Counted from the stretch's first letter, positions 7,890-17,419 are shown. The stretch: 64,000 nucleotides of DNA from JAFTYO01 sp045613125 (GCA_045613125.1 JAZLAM010000020.1:9917-73916), one strand, 5' to 3'. Program-made: numbers and translations. Notes: a model not told the origin generated them from the sequence alone.

Positions 7890-9134
7890 TTAGAATTTAT
7901 AATTAAGTGATAAACCAAACAACTGAACAGAGTTAGAAAAATCTACTGAAGTTCTTGATGTGTCATTTGGTGTAATATTTTGTGTATTCATATGCGCTTT
8001 GTGAGCATAAATATAAGTATAAGACAAATCAAAACTCAATTTTTCGTTGTATTGATAGTTAAGACCTGTAGAATACCATAAGCGGTCAGAGTCCGGAATA
8101 CGAGGAGTTCTGTGTTTTAAGCGAGCAGCAGCTTGATCATAAGCCAAACCTAAACGCCATTTCCATTGATTATCAATTTGATAACTTGCACCAACGGCAA
8201 AGAAGTTTGTATCACGCCATTTTTCTTTAACTTGAGAAACTTGAGATTTTGTATCTTCTCCCATAATCGTCAAGTAATCAAAAGAACTCCAAAATACACG
8301 TTGATATTCTGCCATAACAGCCCATTTTTCACTTACTTGGTGGAAAATGCCAATTGAAGCCATTGCAGGAGTTGTTAAGTGGGCACTGATATCTTGATTA
8401 AGCAAAATGCTAGGTGCTGAAGATTCAATTTCACCTTTTAATTTATGCTTAACTTCACTTCTGTACCCCAAACCGATACGAGTATTATCGTTAAATTCAT
8501 ACAAAGCACCTAATTGATAACCGATATCAAATGTGTCACCTTCTAAACGAGTATGATATGTTCCATATACAGTATTCGTTAATTTTGCTTTCATATATTG
8601 TAATTGAGCGCCAGCCCCTATTGATAATTTATCAGTTGCTTTATATGCAAGAATCGGAGTAACCGTAACGGAGGTAACTTTTGAAGTGATACCATGGTCA
8701 GAACCTGCCCAATTTTTATCATATTTTGTTACCATACCATAAGGAACGTTCATTGTAACACCTAAAAATGTTTTTTCATCAATCTGATGTGAAAAAGCCA
8801 TATTAGGAGCAACTGCAGCATGCACAATGTTGTTTATATCAGAATCTCTATGTGTTTCACCACTGTTGTCTATATATTTAACATTTTCAGCTCTTGCTTT
8901 TGGAGCAATGTATGTCCCGCCAATGTTAAATTGAGTTCCGCTTTGTCTTGTTAAACCAGCTGCGTTAAAATAAGCATAAGAATTGTTTTCGGCACCTGCT
9001 GTTGCACCTGCAAAAGCGTTACCTTGAGCTGCGGCTGACTGTTCACGTAAATGGAAACCAGCAGCATTTGCATTGGCAGCTAATAAAACAGTTCCCAATG
9101 CTGTTAAAGTCAAAAATTTATTCATATTATTCAT
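7890..9134 (-). CDS. fadL: FadL/OmpP1/TodX-family outer membrane transporter
   Basis: A 414-residue outer-membrane beta-barrel with a Sec signal (cleavage about N-A-N-A / A-G-F). The mature N-terminus A-G-F-H-L-R-E-Q-S-A-A-A-Q-G-N-A-F-A-G is the family hallmark; this region forms the hatch, and N-A-A-G-L (about 57-61) is the equivalent of the usual N-P-A-G motif. Alternating beta strands run to a C-terminal aromatic residue (Y-K-F), as expected for Bam-dependent insertion. FadL proteins pass long-chain fatty acids or other hydrophobic compounds. An acyl-ACP synthetase/acyltransferase gene is divergently placed 310 bp away, consistent with fatty-acid uptake and recycling. The start has no clear ribosome site; an ATG three codons later (9125) is an alternative. 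Confidence 0.88.
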   Translation of the reverse strand: MNNMNKFLTLTALGTVLLAANANAAGFHLREQSAAAQGNAFAGATAGAENNSYAYFNAAGLTRQSGTQFNIGGTYIAPKARAENVKYIDNSGETHRDSDINNIVHAAVAPNMAFSHQIDEKTFLGVTMNVPYGMVTKYDKNWAGSDHGITSKVTSVTVTPILAYKATDKLSIGAGAQLQYMKAKLTNTVYGTYHTRLEGDTFDIGYQLGALYEFNDNTRIGLGYRSEVKHKLKGEIESSAPSILLNQDISAHLTTPAMASIGIFHQVSEKWAVMAEYQRVFWSSFDYLTIMGEDTKSQVSQVKEKWRDTNFFAVGASYQIDNQWKWRLGLAYDQAAARLKHRTPRIPDSDRLWYSTGLNYQYNEKLSFDLSYTYIYAHKAHMNTQNITPNDTSRTSVDFSNSVQLFGLSLNYKF

Positions 9135-9444
9135 TCACTTTTTCTGTTAATCCAAAAGTAACTTAATATGCATCAATACCTTATTTATTGTTTATTATAA
9201 TTTTGTATATTTGCGGCATATTTGAAATAAATGTACATAATATGTTACTAGGGCCTTATAGACAATAAAAAAACAAAATGCAAGTGTTAAAACCTATCCC
9301 CGTTGATAAAATTTTAAAAAATAAGTAAAAACAATATGTTATATGTAGCATTTTTTCGAGATATACACTAGACTTTTTTTTATCTTTACAAAAAACAGTT
9401 TTTTGTATACAACACAATATATGTTGTAATAATGGAGAAAAACA
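9135..9444. other. Divergent regulatory region between fadL-like and aas-like genes
   Basis: These 310 AT-rich bases have no ORF. The only clear structure is a dyad just before the plus-strand gene (see next entry). Confidence 0.5.
9408..9428. promoter_or_regulatory. Operator-like dyad upstream of aas
   Basis: TACAACA (9408-9414) and TGTTGTA (9422-9428) form a 7-bp inverted repeat with a 7-base spacer, ending 5 bases before the GGAG ribosome site of the acyltransferase gene. The position suits a repressor site at the transcription start. The regulator is unknown. Confidence 0.35.
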
Positions 9445-11634
9445 TTGAATAAATTTATGAGATTCTGTTTAAGAATGCTGTTTACCTTATTTAAAAGCAG
9501 ATGTAAAATTCGCTTTGATTTGAAAAAACTCCCTAAAAAGGGTGTTTATGTGTCTAACCATGTATCTTATCTAGATCCGCTATTGTTATATGCTTTTTTG
9601 CCCGGCAATCCGGTATTTGCATTAAATGGACATTTATATCGTAGAGGCTGGATTAGAAATTTAATGAAATATGCTGATACAATTCTTTTTAATCCGATTG
9701 AACCATCAGATATTAAAGAATTGATTGCAAAAGTTGACAGCAATCGTTTAGTTGTCATTTTTGCTGAAGGGCGTATTACTGAAAATGGTGGATTGATGAA
9801 AATCTACGAGGCTCCGGGGTTGGTTGCAGATAAATCAAAAGCTCCGATTATTCCTGTGTGGATTGATGGCCCTCAATATGGGTATTATTCAAAGACAAAA
9901 GGAAAATTACCTCATCGTCCTTTGCCTAAAATACGCATTACGATTGGTGAACCGAGACCGTTTAAGTTAAAAGATGAGTTACGTCGTCAGCGTGATCACA
10001 TTAGTAATGAAGTTTATACAATTTTGCGTGATATGCAGTTTGAAATTAACTATAAACCAAATATTTCACTGTTTGCACAATTAATGAAAACAGCTAAAGT
10101 ACATTCTAAAAAAGGTTTCTTTTTTAAACGTCCGTTAGTTATTGAAGATATTAATCGCAAACCCAATTCATTTAAAGATTTGATTATTAAATCTTTTGTC
10201 ATTGGTAAATTTTTCAAAAAAAGAACTTCTCATTTTGAGCAAATTGGTTTGATGTTGCCAAATACTATCGCTGCGGTTTGCACTTTGTTTGGATTATCTG
10301 CATATGAGAGAATTCCGGTAATGCTTAACTTTTCGGTTGGGGCAAAGAATGTTATGTCTATGTGTAAAACCGCACAGGTTAGGATGGTAATTACGTCTTT
10401 AGCGTTTGTTAGAACGGCAAAATTAGAATCGGTAATTGAAGTTTTAAAATCTAATGGTATAGAAGTCTTTTATTTAGAAAGCATGGCTAAGAAAGTTAGT
10501 TTAATTGCTAAAATAGGAGCTTTCTTGCGTTATAAAGTTAAACGTGTCCCACATAAAGATGGTGGAAATAAAAAGGCAGTTATATTGTTTACATCTGGTT
10601 CTGAAGGAGCTCCAAAAGCTGTTGTGTTGAGCCATGCCAATATCATATCTAATATAAAACAGTTGGCAGCGCTTGAAACACTTAATACTACGGATTTAGT
10701 GTTTAATGCATTACCGATGTTCCATAGTTTTGGTTTGACAGTAGGTACTTTGTTCCCATTATTTGAAGGTAGTAGGTTGTTCTTGTATCCATCTCCTCTA
10801 CATTATCGTATTATTGCAGAATTAGTATATGAGCTAGGTGCAACCATTATGTTTGGAACAGATACATTCTTTAGAGGATATGGCAAGATTGCTCATCCTT
10901 ATGATTTCCATAATATGCGTTTTATGTATGGTGGAGCAGAAGCTGTTAAATTGGATACTCGTAATATGTGGATGGAACGTATGGGAATAAGAATGATGGA
11001 AGCTTATGGTTCTACAGAATGCTCTCCTGTTGTTACCGGAAATAATAGTGTATTTAATAGGTTTGGTTCAATAGGTAAATTATTGCCGGCTATGCAGTAT
11101 AAAATAGAACCAGTTCCTGGAATTGATAAAGGTGGAGAACTATGGGTCAAAGGTCCGAATGTGATGTTAGGGTACTATATGCCTGATAATCCTGGGGTTT
11201 TGGTTCCTCCGGAAGATGGATGGTACAAAACAGGTGATGTTGTGGAAATAGATGAAATCGGTTTTGTATATATCAGGGATCGTATTAAACGATTTGCTAA
11301 AATCGGCGGAGAGATGGTTTCTTTAACGGCTGTGATGGATATGGTTGTGAAAGCTTATGAGTGGATGGGACCGGATTTTGAATATGGTGTTGTTGCTATT
11401 CCGCATGAAAGTAAAGGCGAACAGATAGTTTTGGTAACAAATAATAAACAAGTTAAGCAAAATGTTCTGCACGAGTATGTTAAAAACAATGGTTTATCAG
11501 AGTTGTTTATGCCACGTATAATAATGTATCGAGATACTATACCAACATTTGCAACAGGTAAAACAGATAATATTACTTTAAAAAGAGAAGTTCTTGCCGA
11601 ATTGGAACAACAAGATGTTAAAAAAGCAAGTTAA
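9445..11634 (+). CDS. aas: Bifunctional 2-acylglycerophosphoethanolamine acyltransferase / acyl-ACP synthetase
   Basis: A TTG start at 9445 is preferred because GGAG (9434-9437) precedes it at normal spacing. Residues 1-190 are a PlsC-type acyltransferase: H-x4-D motif with His39 and Asp44, and F-A-E-G-R around residue 110 in place of the usual F-P-E-G-x-R. Residues about 220-729 are an AMP-forming ligase, with T-S-G-S-E-G-A-P-K at 383, Y-G-G-A-E, the adenylate motif E-A-Y-G-S-T-E, and Y-K-T-G-D near 595. The family re-acylates lysophospholipids with fatty acids it activates on ACP at the inner membrane. The MFS transporter domain found in some homologues is absent. A terminator follows. Confidence 0.9.
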   Translation: MNKFMRFCLRMLFTLFKSRCKIRFDLKKLPKKGVYVSNHVSYLDPLLLYAFLPGNPVFALNGHLYRRGWIRNLMKYADTILFNPIEPSDIKELIAKVDSNRLVVIFAEGRITENGGLMKIYEAPGLVADKSKAPIIPVWIDGPQYGYYSKTKGKLPHRPLPKIRITIGEPRPFKLKDELRRQRDHISNEVYTILRDMQFEINYKPNISLFAQLMKTAKVHSKKGFFFKRPLVIEDINRKPNSFKDLIIKSFVIGKFFKKRTSHFEQIGLMLPNTIAAVCTLFGLSAYERIPVMLNFSVGAKNVMSMCKTAQVRMVITSLAFVRTAKLESVIEVLKSNGIEVFYLESMAKKVSLIAKIGAFLRYKVKRVPHKDGGNKKAVILFTSGSEGAPKAVVLSHANIISNIKQLAALETLNTTDLVFNALPMFHSFGLTVGTLFPLFEGSRLFLYPSPLHYRIIAELVYELGATIMFGTDTFFRGYGKIAHPYDFHNMRFMYGGAEAVKLDTRNMWMERMGIRMMEAYGSTECSPVVTGNNSVFNRFGSIGKLLPAMQYKIEPVPGIDKGGELWVKGPNVMLGYYMPDNPGVLVPPEDGWYKTGDVVEIDEIGFVYIRDRIKRFAKIGGEMVSLTAVMDMVVKAYEWMGPDFEYGVVAIPHESKGEQIVLVTNNKQVKQNVLHEYVKNNGLSELFMPRIIMYRDTIPTFATGKTDNITLKREVLAELEQQDVKKAS

Positions 11635-11650
11635 TGATGTTCTCAATCGT

Positions 11651-11684
11651 AATAAAGCACCTCTTTAAAGGTGCTTTATTTTTA
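11651..11684 (+). terminator. Rho-independent terminator
   Basis: The 12-bp stem AATAAAGCACCT / AGGTGCTTTATT (11651-11662, 11669-11680) is followed by T residues. It ends the aas-like gene. Confidence 0.88.
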
Positions 11685-11790
11685 GGTGGAATCTTTAATA
11701 TTGTAATATATGTTATTTTTAATTGCAAAACAGCTTTTTTTGTACTATAATACTTAATAAGTTAGTTAAAATTGCACAAAGGGTGTACCT

Positions 11791-12339
11791 ATGAAATTGT
11801 TTGTTGCGCTATTTTTATTTATACTTCCGATAACAGCTAATGCTTCTAATTGCAAGGTGGGGTGTGTGGATATGCCCACGTGTGAAGATTTGGGATATTC
11901 TAAAACTATACGTTGTGGTAATGGTAGTGATGTTGTTTTATGCCCGTTTGATTCTTCATATAAATGGTGCAAACAATATTCTTGTGAAGATGGTAAATAT
12001 CGTTCATCTGCTCCTACTGGAGAGGAGGGGTGGAATTGTCCTGAGGTGAGTTATAATGGTTTAAAATGTTATAATTGTTCATGTAAGCCTTCTGATGATT
12101 GTATATATAATAGCCAAAATAGAGGATCAGGAACTTTAAGTAATAGATGCTGTAATGGTAACTATAAAAAATGTATAACTAATTGCCCAGGTAATGAAAA
12201 GTATCCAAAGAATTCTACACCGACTTATTCGGCCTGTTTAGATTGTGGCAAGACAATTATGTATATAAGTGGTTTTACATGTAATGAAGGTTACGTAAAA
12301 AGTGATAATGGTGAGAGATGTGTAAACAAGCCATACTAA
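11791..12339 (+). CDS. Cys-rich secreted protein of unknown function
   Basis: A 182-residue product with a clear Sec signal peptide (cleavage about A-N-A-S). About 20 Cys residues in the mature part form repeated motifs: a T-C-E-D-L-G-Y block followed by a C-P-F-D block ending in W-C, then C-Y-N-C-S-C, and a C-terminal set resembling a small disulfide-bonded repeat. The protein is likely periplasmic or extracellular and disulfide-rich. An AAGGG ribosome site precedes the ATG. The T-C-x-x-L-G-Y plus C-P-F-D combination looks like a lineage-specific family; I know no function for it. Confidence 0.72.
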   Translation: MKLFVALFLFILPITANASNCKVGCVDMPTCEDLGYSKTIRCGNGSDVVLCPFDSSYKWCKQYSCEDGKYRSSAPTGEEGWNCPEVSYNGLKCYNCSCKPSDDCIYNSQNRGSGTLSNRCCNGNYKKCITNCPGNEKYPKNSTPTYSACLDCGKTIMYISGFTCNEGYVKSDNGERCVNKPY

Positions 12340-12415
12340 CCATTTCTTCTAAAAGCATTTAACATAAGGTTTGATATATACGTATTTATTTGTGAAAACA
12401 GGATAAAAATTGTGG

Positions 12416-13075
12416 CTATTTGTTTTGCTCAGACAACCACTGTTTAAATTCTGATAGGCTGTGTATTTCTGGAATCCATTTTAGATTTTCCGGTAAATCG
12501 GAAGTAAACTCACATCTGTATCTGATAGGGTGTGCACCAACGTTGATAGCTGCTGCTTGGTTATATATACGATCATCGACTAATACTGTTTCTTCTGCTT
12601 TTAGACCATATTGCTTAAAACAAGCTTTTAACATATCTTCTTTTGCTGTATCATGCATGAATTTTCCATGTTGAACACATTCAATAACCAAAAAATCTTT
12701 TACATCTGCTAATAGATTGTTTAAAAATCTTTTTTTTGTTTCCACATCAAAAGTTGCAGACATTGTAAATTGGCGATATCCCATCTGATTTAGTTCTTTT
12801 AGAGTTTCGATTACATTAGGATACAAGGGGCGATTAGTAAAAAATTCAGGAGAATGGCAAAAGTCATAATCTAATTCTGTACCGAGGGTTGGATGAGTTT
12901 TGAGCTCTAGAGCACCATATTTAGGGGAAATAGGTAATACTTTAGGCAATTCTTCCCATTTTATATGACCAAACATCGGAGCATATTTAGGGTGTTTTGT
13001 TAAAAAGTTATAATAAGCAAAATTTAAGTTAGCTAAAACTCCGTCAACATCCCAAAATATATTTTTGATAACCAT
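12416..13075 (-). CDS. HAD-superfamily hydrolase (phosphatase)
   Basis: The start is set at 13075 because GGAG lies 6-7 bases before that ATG; an in-frame ATG 21 bases upstream has no ribosome site. The product is 219 residues of the haloacid dehalogenase fold. Motif I is D-V-D-G-V-L (nucleophile Asp9, general acid Asp11), a T/S motif lies in M-S-A-T-F around residue 115, and the D-D-R motif IV is near residue 173. The cap is the helical C1 type, as in phosphoglycolate phosphatase-like enzymes. The substrate is not predictable. Confidence 0.85.
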   Translation of the reverse strand: MVIKNIFWDVDGVLANLNFAYYNFLTKHPKYAPMFGHIKWEELPKVLPISPKYGALELKTHPTLGTELDYDFCHSPEFFTNRPLYPNVIETLKELNQMGYRQFTMSATFDVETKKRFLNNLLADVKDFLVIECVQHGKFMHDTAKEDMLKACFKQYGLKAEETVLVDDRIYNQAAAINVGAHPIRYRCEFTSDLPENLKWIPEIHSLSEFKQWLSEQNK

Positions 13076-13245
13076 TTTTTTCTCCGTATAAATCATTCAT
13101 TCGTTGTCTACGATATAATAAATATTTTATTAAGTAAAGAACTTAATATTTTTGTTGTATAATGTTTATAATACTTGAAGTTTTATATTAAGTGGCGTAA
13201 AATTAACTCGAAAAATAATTTAATTAATTTAGGAGAATATATAAA

Positions 13246-14943
13246 ATGTCAAAAGTACTTATTACATCAGCTTTGCCATATATTAACGGAGTTCCTCATT
13301 TAGGACACATGGTTGGTTGTTTGCTTCCTTCTGATGTGTATGCCAGATATATGCGCATGATGGGTAATGATGTTTTATATATTGTTGGCACAGACGAACA
13401 CGGAACAACTTCTGAAGTTGGAGCTATTAAAGCCGGTTTAAGTGTACAAGAATATTGCGATTTATTTCATGCAAAACATTATAATGCATATAAAAATTTT
13501 AACCTTTCGTTTGATTGTTTTGGTAGAACTTCTTCTGAACAGAACAAAGAAATTGTATACCATATTTTTGAACAGCTTGATAAAAATGGTTTTATAGAAG
13601 AAAGAACAATCAAACAAGTTTATTCTATTGATGATAAAATGTTTTTGGCCGATAGATATATTACCGGAACATGTCCGTATTGTGGATATGATAAAGCCAG
13701 AGGTGATCAGTGTGAGAACTGTACAAAAGTTTTGGAACCGACAGATTTAATTGAAGCAAAAAGCACAATTTCAGGAAGTTCTAATTTGGAAGTTCGTGAG
13801 ACAAAGCACCTTTTCCTCAGTTTACCTAAAATTGAACCTATTCTTAAGGAATGGCTAAAAACAAAAGAAGCTTTTTGGCCGGAAGTCGCTTATTCTATTG
13901 CCCAAAAGTGGCTTAAAGAAGGTTTGCAGGCTCGTTGCATTACACGTGATTTGAAGTGGGGATTTCCTGTAAATAAAGAAGGATTTGAAGATAAGGTTTT
14001 CTATGTTTGGTTTGATGCTCCTATAGGTTATATCGGTATTACTAAACAATGGTCTGATGAAAAACCAGATGAACGTAATTGGAAAGATTGGTGGTATGAC
14101 GCTAAAGATGTACGTCATATTGAATTTATGGCAAAAGATAATGTGCCGTATCATTCGATTACATTTCCAGCGACACTTTTAGGCACAAAAGAACCTTGGA
14201 CACAAGTTGATTATTTAAAAGGTGTTAGCTATTTAACTTTTGAAGGCGGTAAATTTTCAAAATCAGAGAATAGAGGTGTCTTTGCTGAAGATGCAATTAA
14301 AGAATTTGAGGCTGATTATTGGCGCTATTGGTTAATGAGCAATATTCCGGAAAGTTCCGACACAAGTTTTACATTTGATTTATTTGCCTCTGTGATAAAT
14401 AAAGATTTAAATGGAGTGTTAGGTAATTTTGTATCAAGAGTTTTAAAAATGACATCCTCAAAAATTGGAAATGTAGTACCGGATGGTGGGGAATTTGGAG
14501 AGCTTGAATATAAATTGATAGAGAATTTACAGACAAGAGTTAATGATTATTTCAAATATTTTAATGAATTAGAGTTTCGTAAAGCGTTTGCAGAACTGCG
14601 TGCAATTTGGGTTGAAGGAAATAATTATATATCGGAAGCAGAGCCTTGGACAGTTATAAAAGAAGATAAAAATAAAGCTTCTATGGTTTTAAGAACCTGT
14701 ATTAATCTTATTCGTATTTTTGCAATTTTAAGTGCACCCATTATGCCCAAAACTTCTGAAAATATGCTTGCAAAACTTAATTTAAGCGTTGATACATTGG
14801 GATTATTAAAAGATTTTGATATTAAAAAAGAAATTATCTCTATCAAGGCTGGTGCAGAATTTGTAGTCGGAGATATGTTATTTGAGCGTATTACTCCAGA
14901 ACGTGTTGAAGAGCTAAAATCTAAATATGGGAGTTCAAAATAA
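13246..14943 (+). CDS. metG: Methionyl-tRNA synthetase
   Basis: A class I aminoacyl-tRNA synthetase of 565 residues, charging tRNA-Met in the cytosol. The HIGH motif is H-L-G-H (18-21), the KMSKS loop is K-F-S-K-S (336-340), and a Cys4 zinc knuckle uses Cys143, Cys146, Cys156 and Cys159. The anticodon-binding helical domain fills the C-terminal third; no C-terminal EMAP/tRNA-binding domain is present. A good AGGAGA ribosome site precedes the ATG. The stop overlaps the start of the next gene by one base (TAATG), so the two are co-translated. In many alphaproteobacteria metG sits between holB and tatD; here it lies some 30 kb from that cluster. Confidence 0.97.
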   Translation: MSKVLITSALPYINGVPHLGHMVGCLLPSDVYARYMRMMGNDVLYIVGTDEHGTTSEVGAIKAGLSVQEYCDLFHAKHYNAYKNFNLSFDCFGRTSSEQNKEIVYHIFEQLDKNGFIEERTIKQVYSIDDKMFLADRYITGTCPYCGYDKARGDQCENCTKVLEPTDLIEAKSTISGSSNLEVRETKHLFLSLPKIEPILKEWLKTKEAFWPEVAYSIAQKWLKEGLQARCITRDLKWGFPVNKEGFEDKVFYVWFDAPIGYIGITKQWSDEKPDERNWKDWWYDAKDVRHIEFMAKDNVPYHSITFPATLLGTKEPWTQVDYLKGVSYLTFEGGKFSKSENRGVFAEDAIKEFEADYWRYWLMSNIPESSDTSFTFDLFASVINKDLNGVLGNFVSRVLKMTSSKIGNVVPDGGEFGELEYKLIENLQTRVNDYFKYFNELEFRKAFAELRAIWVEGNNYISEAEPWTVIKEDKNKASMVLRTCINLIRIFAILSAPIMPKTSENMLAKLNLSVDTLGLLKDFDIKKEIISIKAGAEFVVGDMLFERITPERVEELKSKYGSSK

Positions 14944-15911
14944 TGAAAATTGAGAGTTTAAAAGGTTTACGTTTACGAGGAATGGGGAAATTTATACATA
15001 ATTTTTTTATGTTTTTGACATACCCGTTTAGACATGCTTTTAATTTTTTTGGTTTATTGTTGGTTGGTATTGTGATTTTTGCTGCAATTCCTATGTCACA
15101 AGGTATAAGCTACAAGCATGTATTGGATTGGTATTTATTTAGATATAATCAAATAGAAACAAAAGTGAACTTTAGAAAAATAGAAAAACCAGAAGCAGTG
15201 GAAAGACAAGTTAAAAAAGAGTTTAGAAAAGAATTTAAGTTTAAAGAAACAGCGGCTCCTGACAGGAAGCATATATCTGCGGAATTGAAGAAAAAAATGG
15301 AAACAGATATGTCTGATGATATAGAGGCTAAAACGAGCAAAAGAAAAATATTAAAAATTAAAAATTTACCATTTAGACGTGCTAATATTAATAACCGAGC
15401 AAATATAGATACGGCAAAAAAATCTTTAGATGGTATACAACAAGAAGAGGTTTTATCAAAAAATATTAATAGTGCAGATGAAAAACAATCTGTATTATTA
15501 ACACAATCGCTACAAGTAAAAACATCTCCTGTGATACCGCATAAGGAAGAAGTTGTTGTAGCCATGCCTGAAATAAAAAATGAAATTTCTTATCGTAAAA
15601 TAGAAGCATTACCGCTGATTTATAAAGATGTTACGGAATATATTGAAGGTTTAGCTTTAGTGTTTGGAGCCAACGATTTATCTGTGGGCGATAAGTATGT
15701 TATTTTATATGGAATATATACGGATAAACATAGATATGATGTAGAAAAAGCAACTATTTATTTACAAGAATTGGTTGATAAGAAAAAAGTAGAATGTGAA
15801 ATTGTTGCTTACACATATGATAATTATCCTACAGCGATTTGCTTTTTAGATGGAAAAAGTATAAACCAACATTTAGTAGATGCCGGTTTTGCTGATAATG
15901 TTGCTTTATAG
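14943..15911 (+). CDS. Membrane-anchored protein with SNase-like C-terminal domain
   Basis: A 322-residue protein. A basic N-terminus precedes a transmembrane helix (about residues 35-55). A long Lys/Glu-rich, probably disordered or coiled segment (75-205) leads to a C-terminal domain (about 220-322) that resembles the thermonuclease/SNase OB-fold: V-G-D-K-Y-V-I-L-Y-G-I-Y-T-D, then a helix, a V-E-C-E-I-V strand, and C-F-L-D-G-K-S-I-N-Q-H-L-V-D-A-G-F-A at the end. The catalytic Arg/Glu residues of staphylococcal nuclease are not obvious, so it may be a non-catalytic fold. It is translationally coupled to metG and precedes trkH by 10 bases. Confidence 0.6.
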   Translation: MKIESLKGLRLRGMGKFIHNFFMFLTYPFRHAFNFFGLLLVGIVIFAAIPMSQGISYKHVLDWYLFRYNQIETKVNFRKIEKPEAVERQVKKEFRKEFKFKETAAPDRKHISAELKKKMETDMSDDIEAKTSKRKILKIKNLPFRRANINNRANIDTAKKSLDGIQQEEVLSKNINSADEKQSVLLTQSLQVKTSPVIPHKEEVVVAMPEIKNEISYRKIEALPLIYKDVTEYIEGLALVFGANDLSVGDKYVILYGIYTDKHRYDVEKATIYLQELVDKKKVECEIVAYTYDNYPTAICFLDGKSINQHLVDAGFADNVAL

Positions 15912-15921
15912 GAAATAATAT

Positions 15922-17364
15922 ATGTGGCAACCAGTACTTATGATTAATGGATTTATACTTTCAATTTTGGGAGTAAGTATGATATGTCCGGCTATTGTTG
16001 ATATATATGATAATAATACTAACTGGTCTCCTTTTATTACATCTATGTTAGTAACTATGTTTATAGGTTTATCTTTGTTTTTATCTAATAGAGTTAAGAT
16101 TGCAAATATAAGTTTAAGACAAGGATATCTAGTAACAGCAACTTGCTGGATTTCTGTTTCGTTGTTTGCATCCATTCCTTTTGTTATAAGTGGCTCAATA
16201 GTTGATATTGCATCGGCAATTTTTGAAAGTGTTTCAGGTGTTACCGGTACAGGTGCAACTATTTTAACTGATATAGAAGCAGAACCTCGTTCTATTTTGT
16301 TATGGCGCTCTATGTTAAATGGGTTAGGTGGTATCGGTATTGTGATTTTTGCTATTGCAATGCTTCCTTTTTTGGGAGTTGGCGGAATGCAAATTTTTGC
16401 TCGTGAAAATGCTAACGCTAATGATAAACTTATGCCTAAATTTATAGATATGGCAAAATGGATTATGCTGGTTTACATAGGATTAGTGGTTTTATGCATG
16501 TTACTACTTTATTTTTGTGGAATGGGAAAATTTGATGCATTAAATCATGCTATATCAGCTGTTGCTACAGCCGGATTTTCCACAAAGAATAATTCGATAG
16601 CATATTTTAACAATAAGATTATCGAGTTGGTTTTGGCCACGTTTATGTTATTGGGTGCTTTACCAATGACGTTTTATATTATGTTACTAAAAAAGAAAGA
16701 GTTAGATCCGTTTCATATAGGACAAATAAAGTATTTTTTAAAAACTATTATTACTTTATCTTTTTTTGTAGCTCTTTGGCTAAGTATTCAAAGTAATATG
16801 AACTTTTTTACAGCTTTACGTTATAGTACATTTAATATTATATCTGTTATAACGACAACAGGAATGGGGTCAACAGATTTCCTAGATTGGGGAATTTGGA
16901 CTGCTGTATTTTTTACGCTTTTATCTATGCATGGTGGATGTATAGGATCTACAACAGGTTCGATTAAAGTAATGCGATGGCAGGTGTTGAAGTCATATTT
17001 TCATAAGATGCTAATCTCAGCAATTGAGCCCAATAGAGTGGTGCCTATTAAAGTAGGGGAAGTTTCTGTAAGTGAGAGTGTGATAAGTTCTGTATTTTTA
17101 TATGTGTTTTTATTTATTATTTCTATTGCTGGAACTGCCGTAATATTAAATTTTATAGGGTATGATTTTACAACATCGGTGTCTGCTGCCATTGCAAGTG
17201 TAACAAATACGGGGCCGGGAATAACTACATCAATAGGTGTTATGGGGAATTATGCATTTTTTAGTACAACAGCAAAATATATATTATGCTTTGCTATGAT
17301 TTTGGGAAGATTAGAAATTATTACGATTTTGGTAGCATTCACCAAAGCTTTTTGGAAAAAATAA
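15922..17364 (+). CDS. trkH: Trk potassium uptake system membrane protein TrkH
   Basis: A 480-residue inner-membrane K+ transporter subunit with the four P-loop repeats of the TrkH/KtrB superfamily. Selectivity-filter segments lie at S-G-V-T-G-T-G-A (about 104-111), A-T-A-G-F-S (near 216), T-T-T-G-M-G (near 312) and V-T-N-T-G-P-G (near 427). The multi-pass hydropathy fits the family's usual length. The partner NAD-binding subunit TrkA is not in the window. It follows the SNase-like gene closely and has an AGGAAA ribosome site. Confidence 0.93.
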   Translation: MWQPVLMINGFILSILGVSMICPAIVDIYDNNTNWSPFITSMLVTMFIGLSLFLSNRVKIANISLRQGYLVTATCWISVSLFASIPFVISGSIVDIASAIFESVSGVTGTGATILTDIEAEPRSILLWRSMLNGLGGIGIVIFAIAMLPFLGVGGMQIFARENANANDKLMPKFIDMAKWIMLVYIGLVVLCMLLLYFCGMGKFDALNHAISAVATAGFSTKNNSIAYFNNKIIELVLATFMLLGALPMTFYIMLLKKKELDPFHIGQIKYFLKTIITLSFFVALWLSIQSNMNFFTALRYSTFNIISVITTTGMGSTDFLDWGIWTAVFFTLLSMHGGCIGSTTGSIKVMRWQVLKSYFHKMLISAIEPNRVVPIKVGEVSVSESVISSVFLYVFLFIISIAGTAVILNFIGYDFTTSVSAAIASVTNTGPGITTSIGVMGNYAFFSTTAKYILCFAMILGRLEIITILVAFTKAFWKK

Positions 17365-17396
17365 AAGACCCATATTAAGCAGTGGGACTTTTATTA
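17361..17396. terminator. Probable terminator with internal mismatch
   Basis: ATAAAAG-A-CCCA pairs with TGGG-A-CTTTTAT, with one A:A mismatch. It lies between the convergent trkH and thioredoxin-like genes. Confidence 0.45.
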
Positions 17397-17419
17397 AAAT
17401 TGCATTTCTAAAAAAAATA

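Noticed and set aside
15149..15565. A 138-codon minus-strand ORF opposite the SNase-like gene
   Set aside because: It arises from the AT-rich Lys/Glu linker region read backwards; the plus-strand gene is coupled to metG and has domain support.
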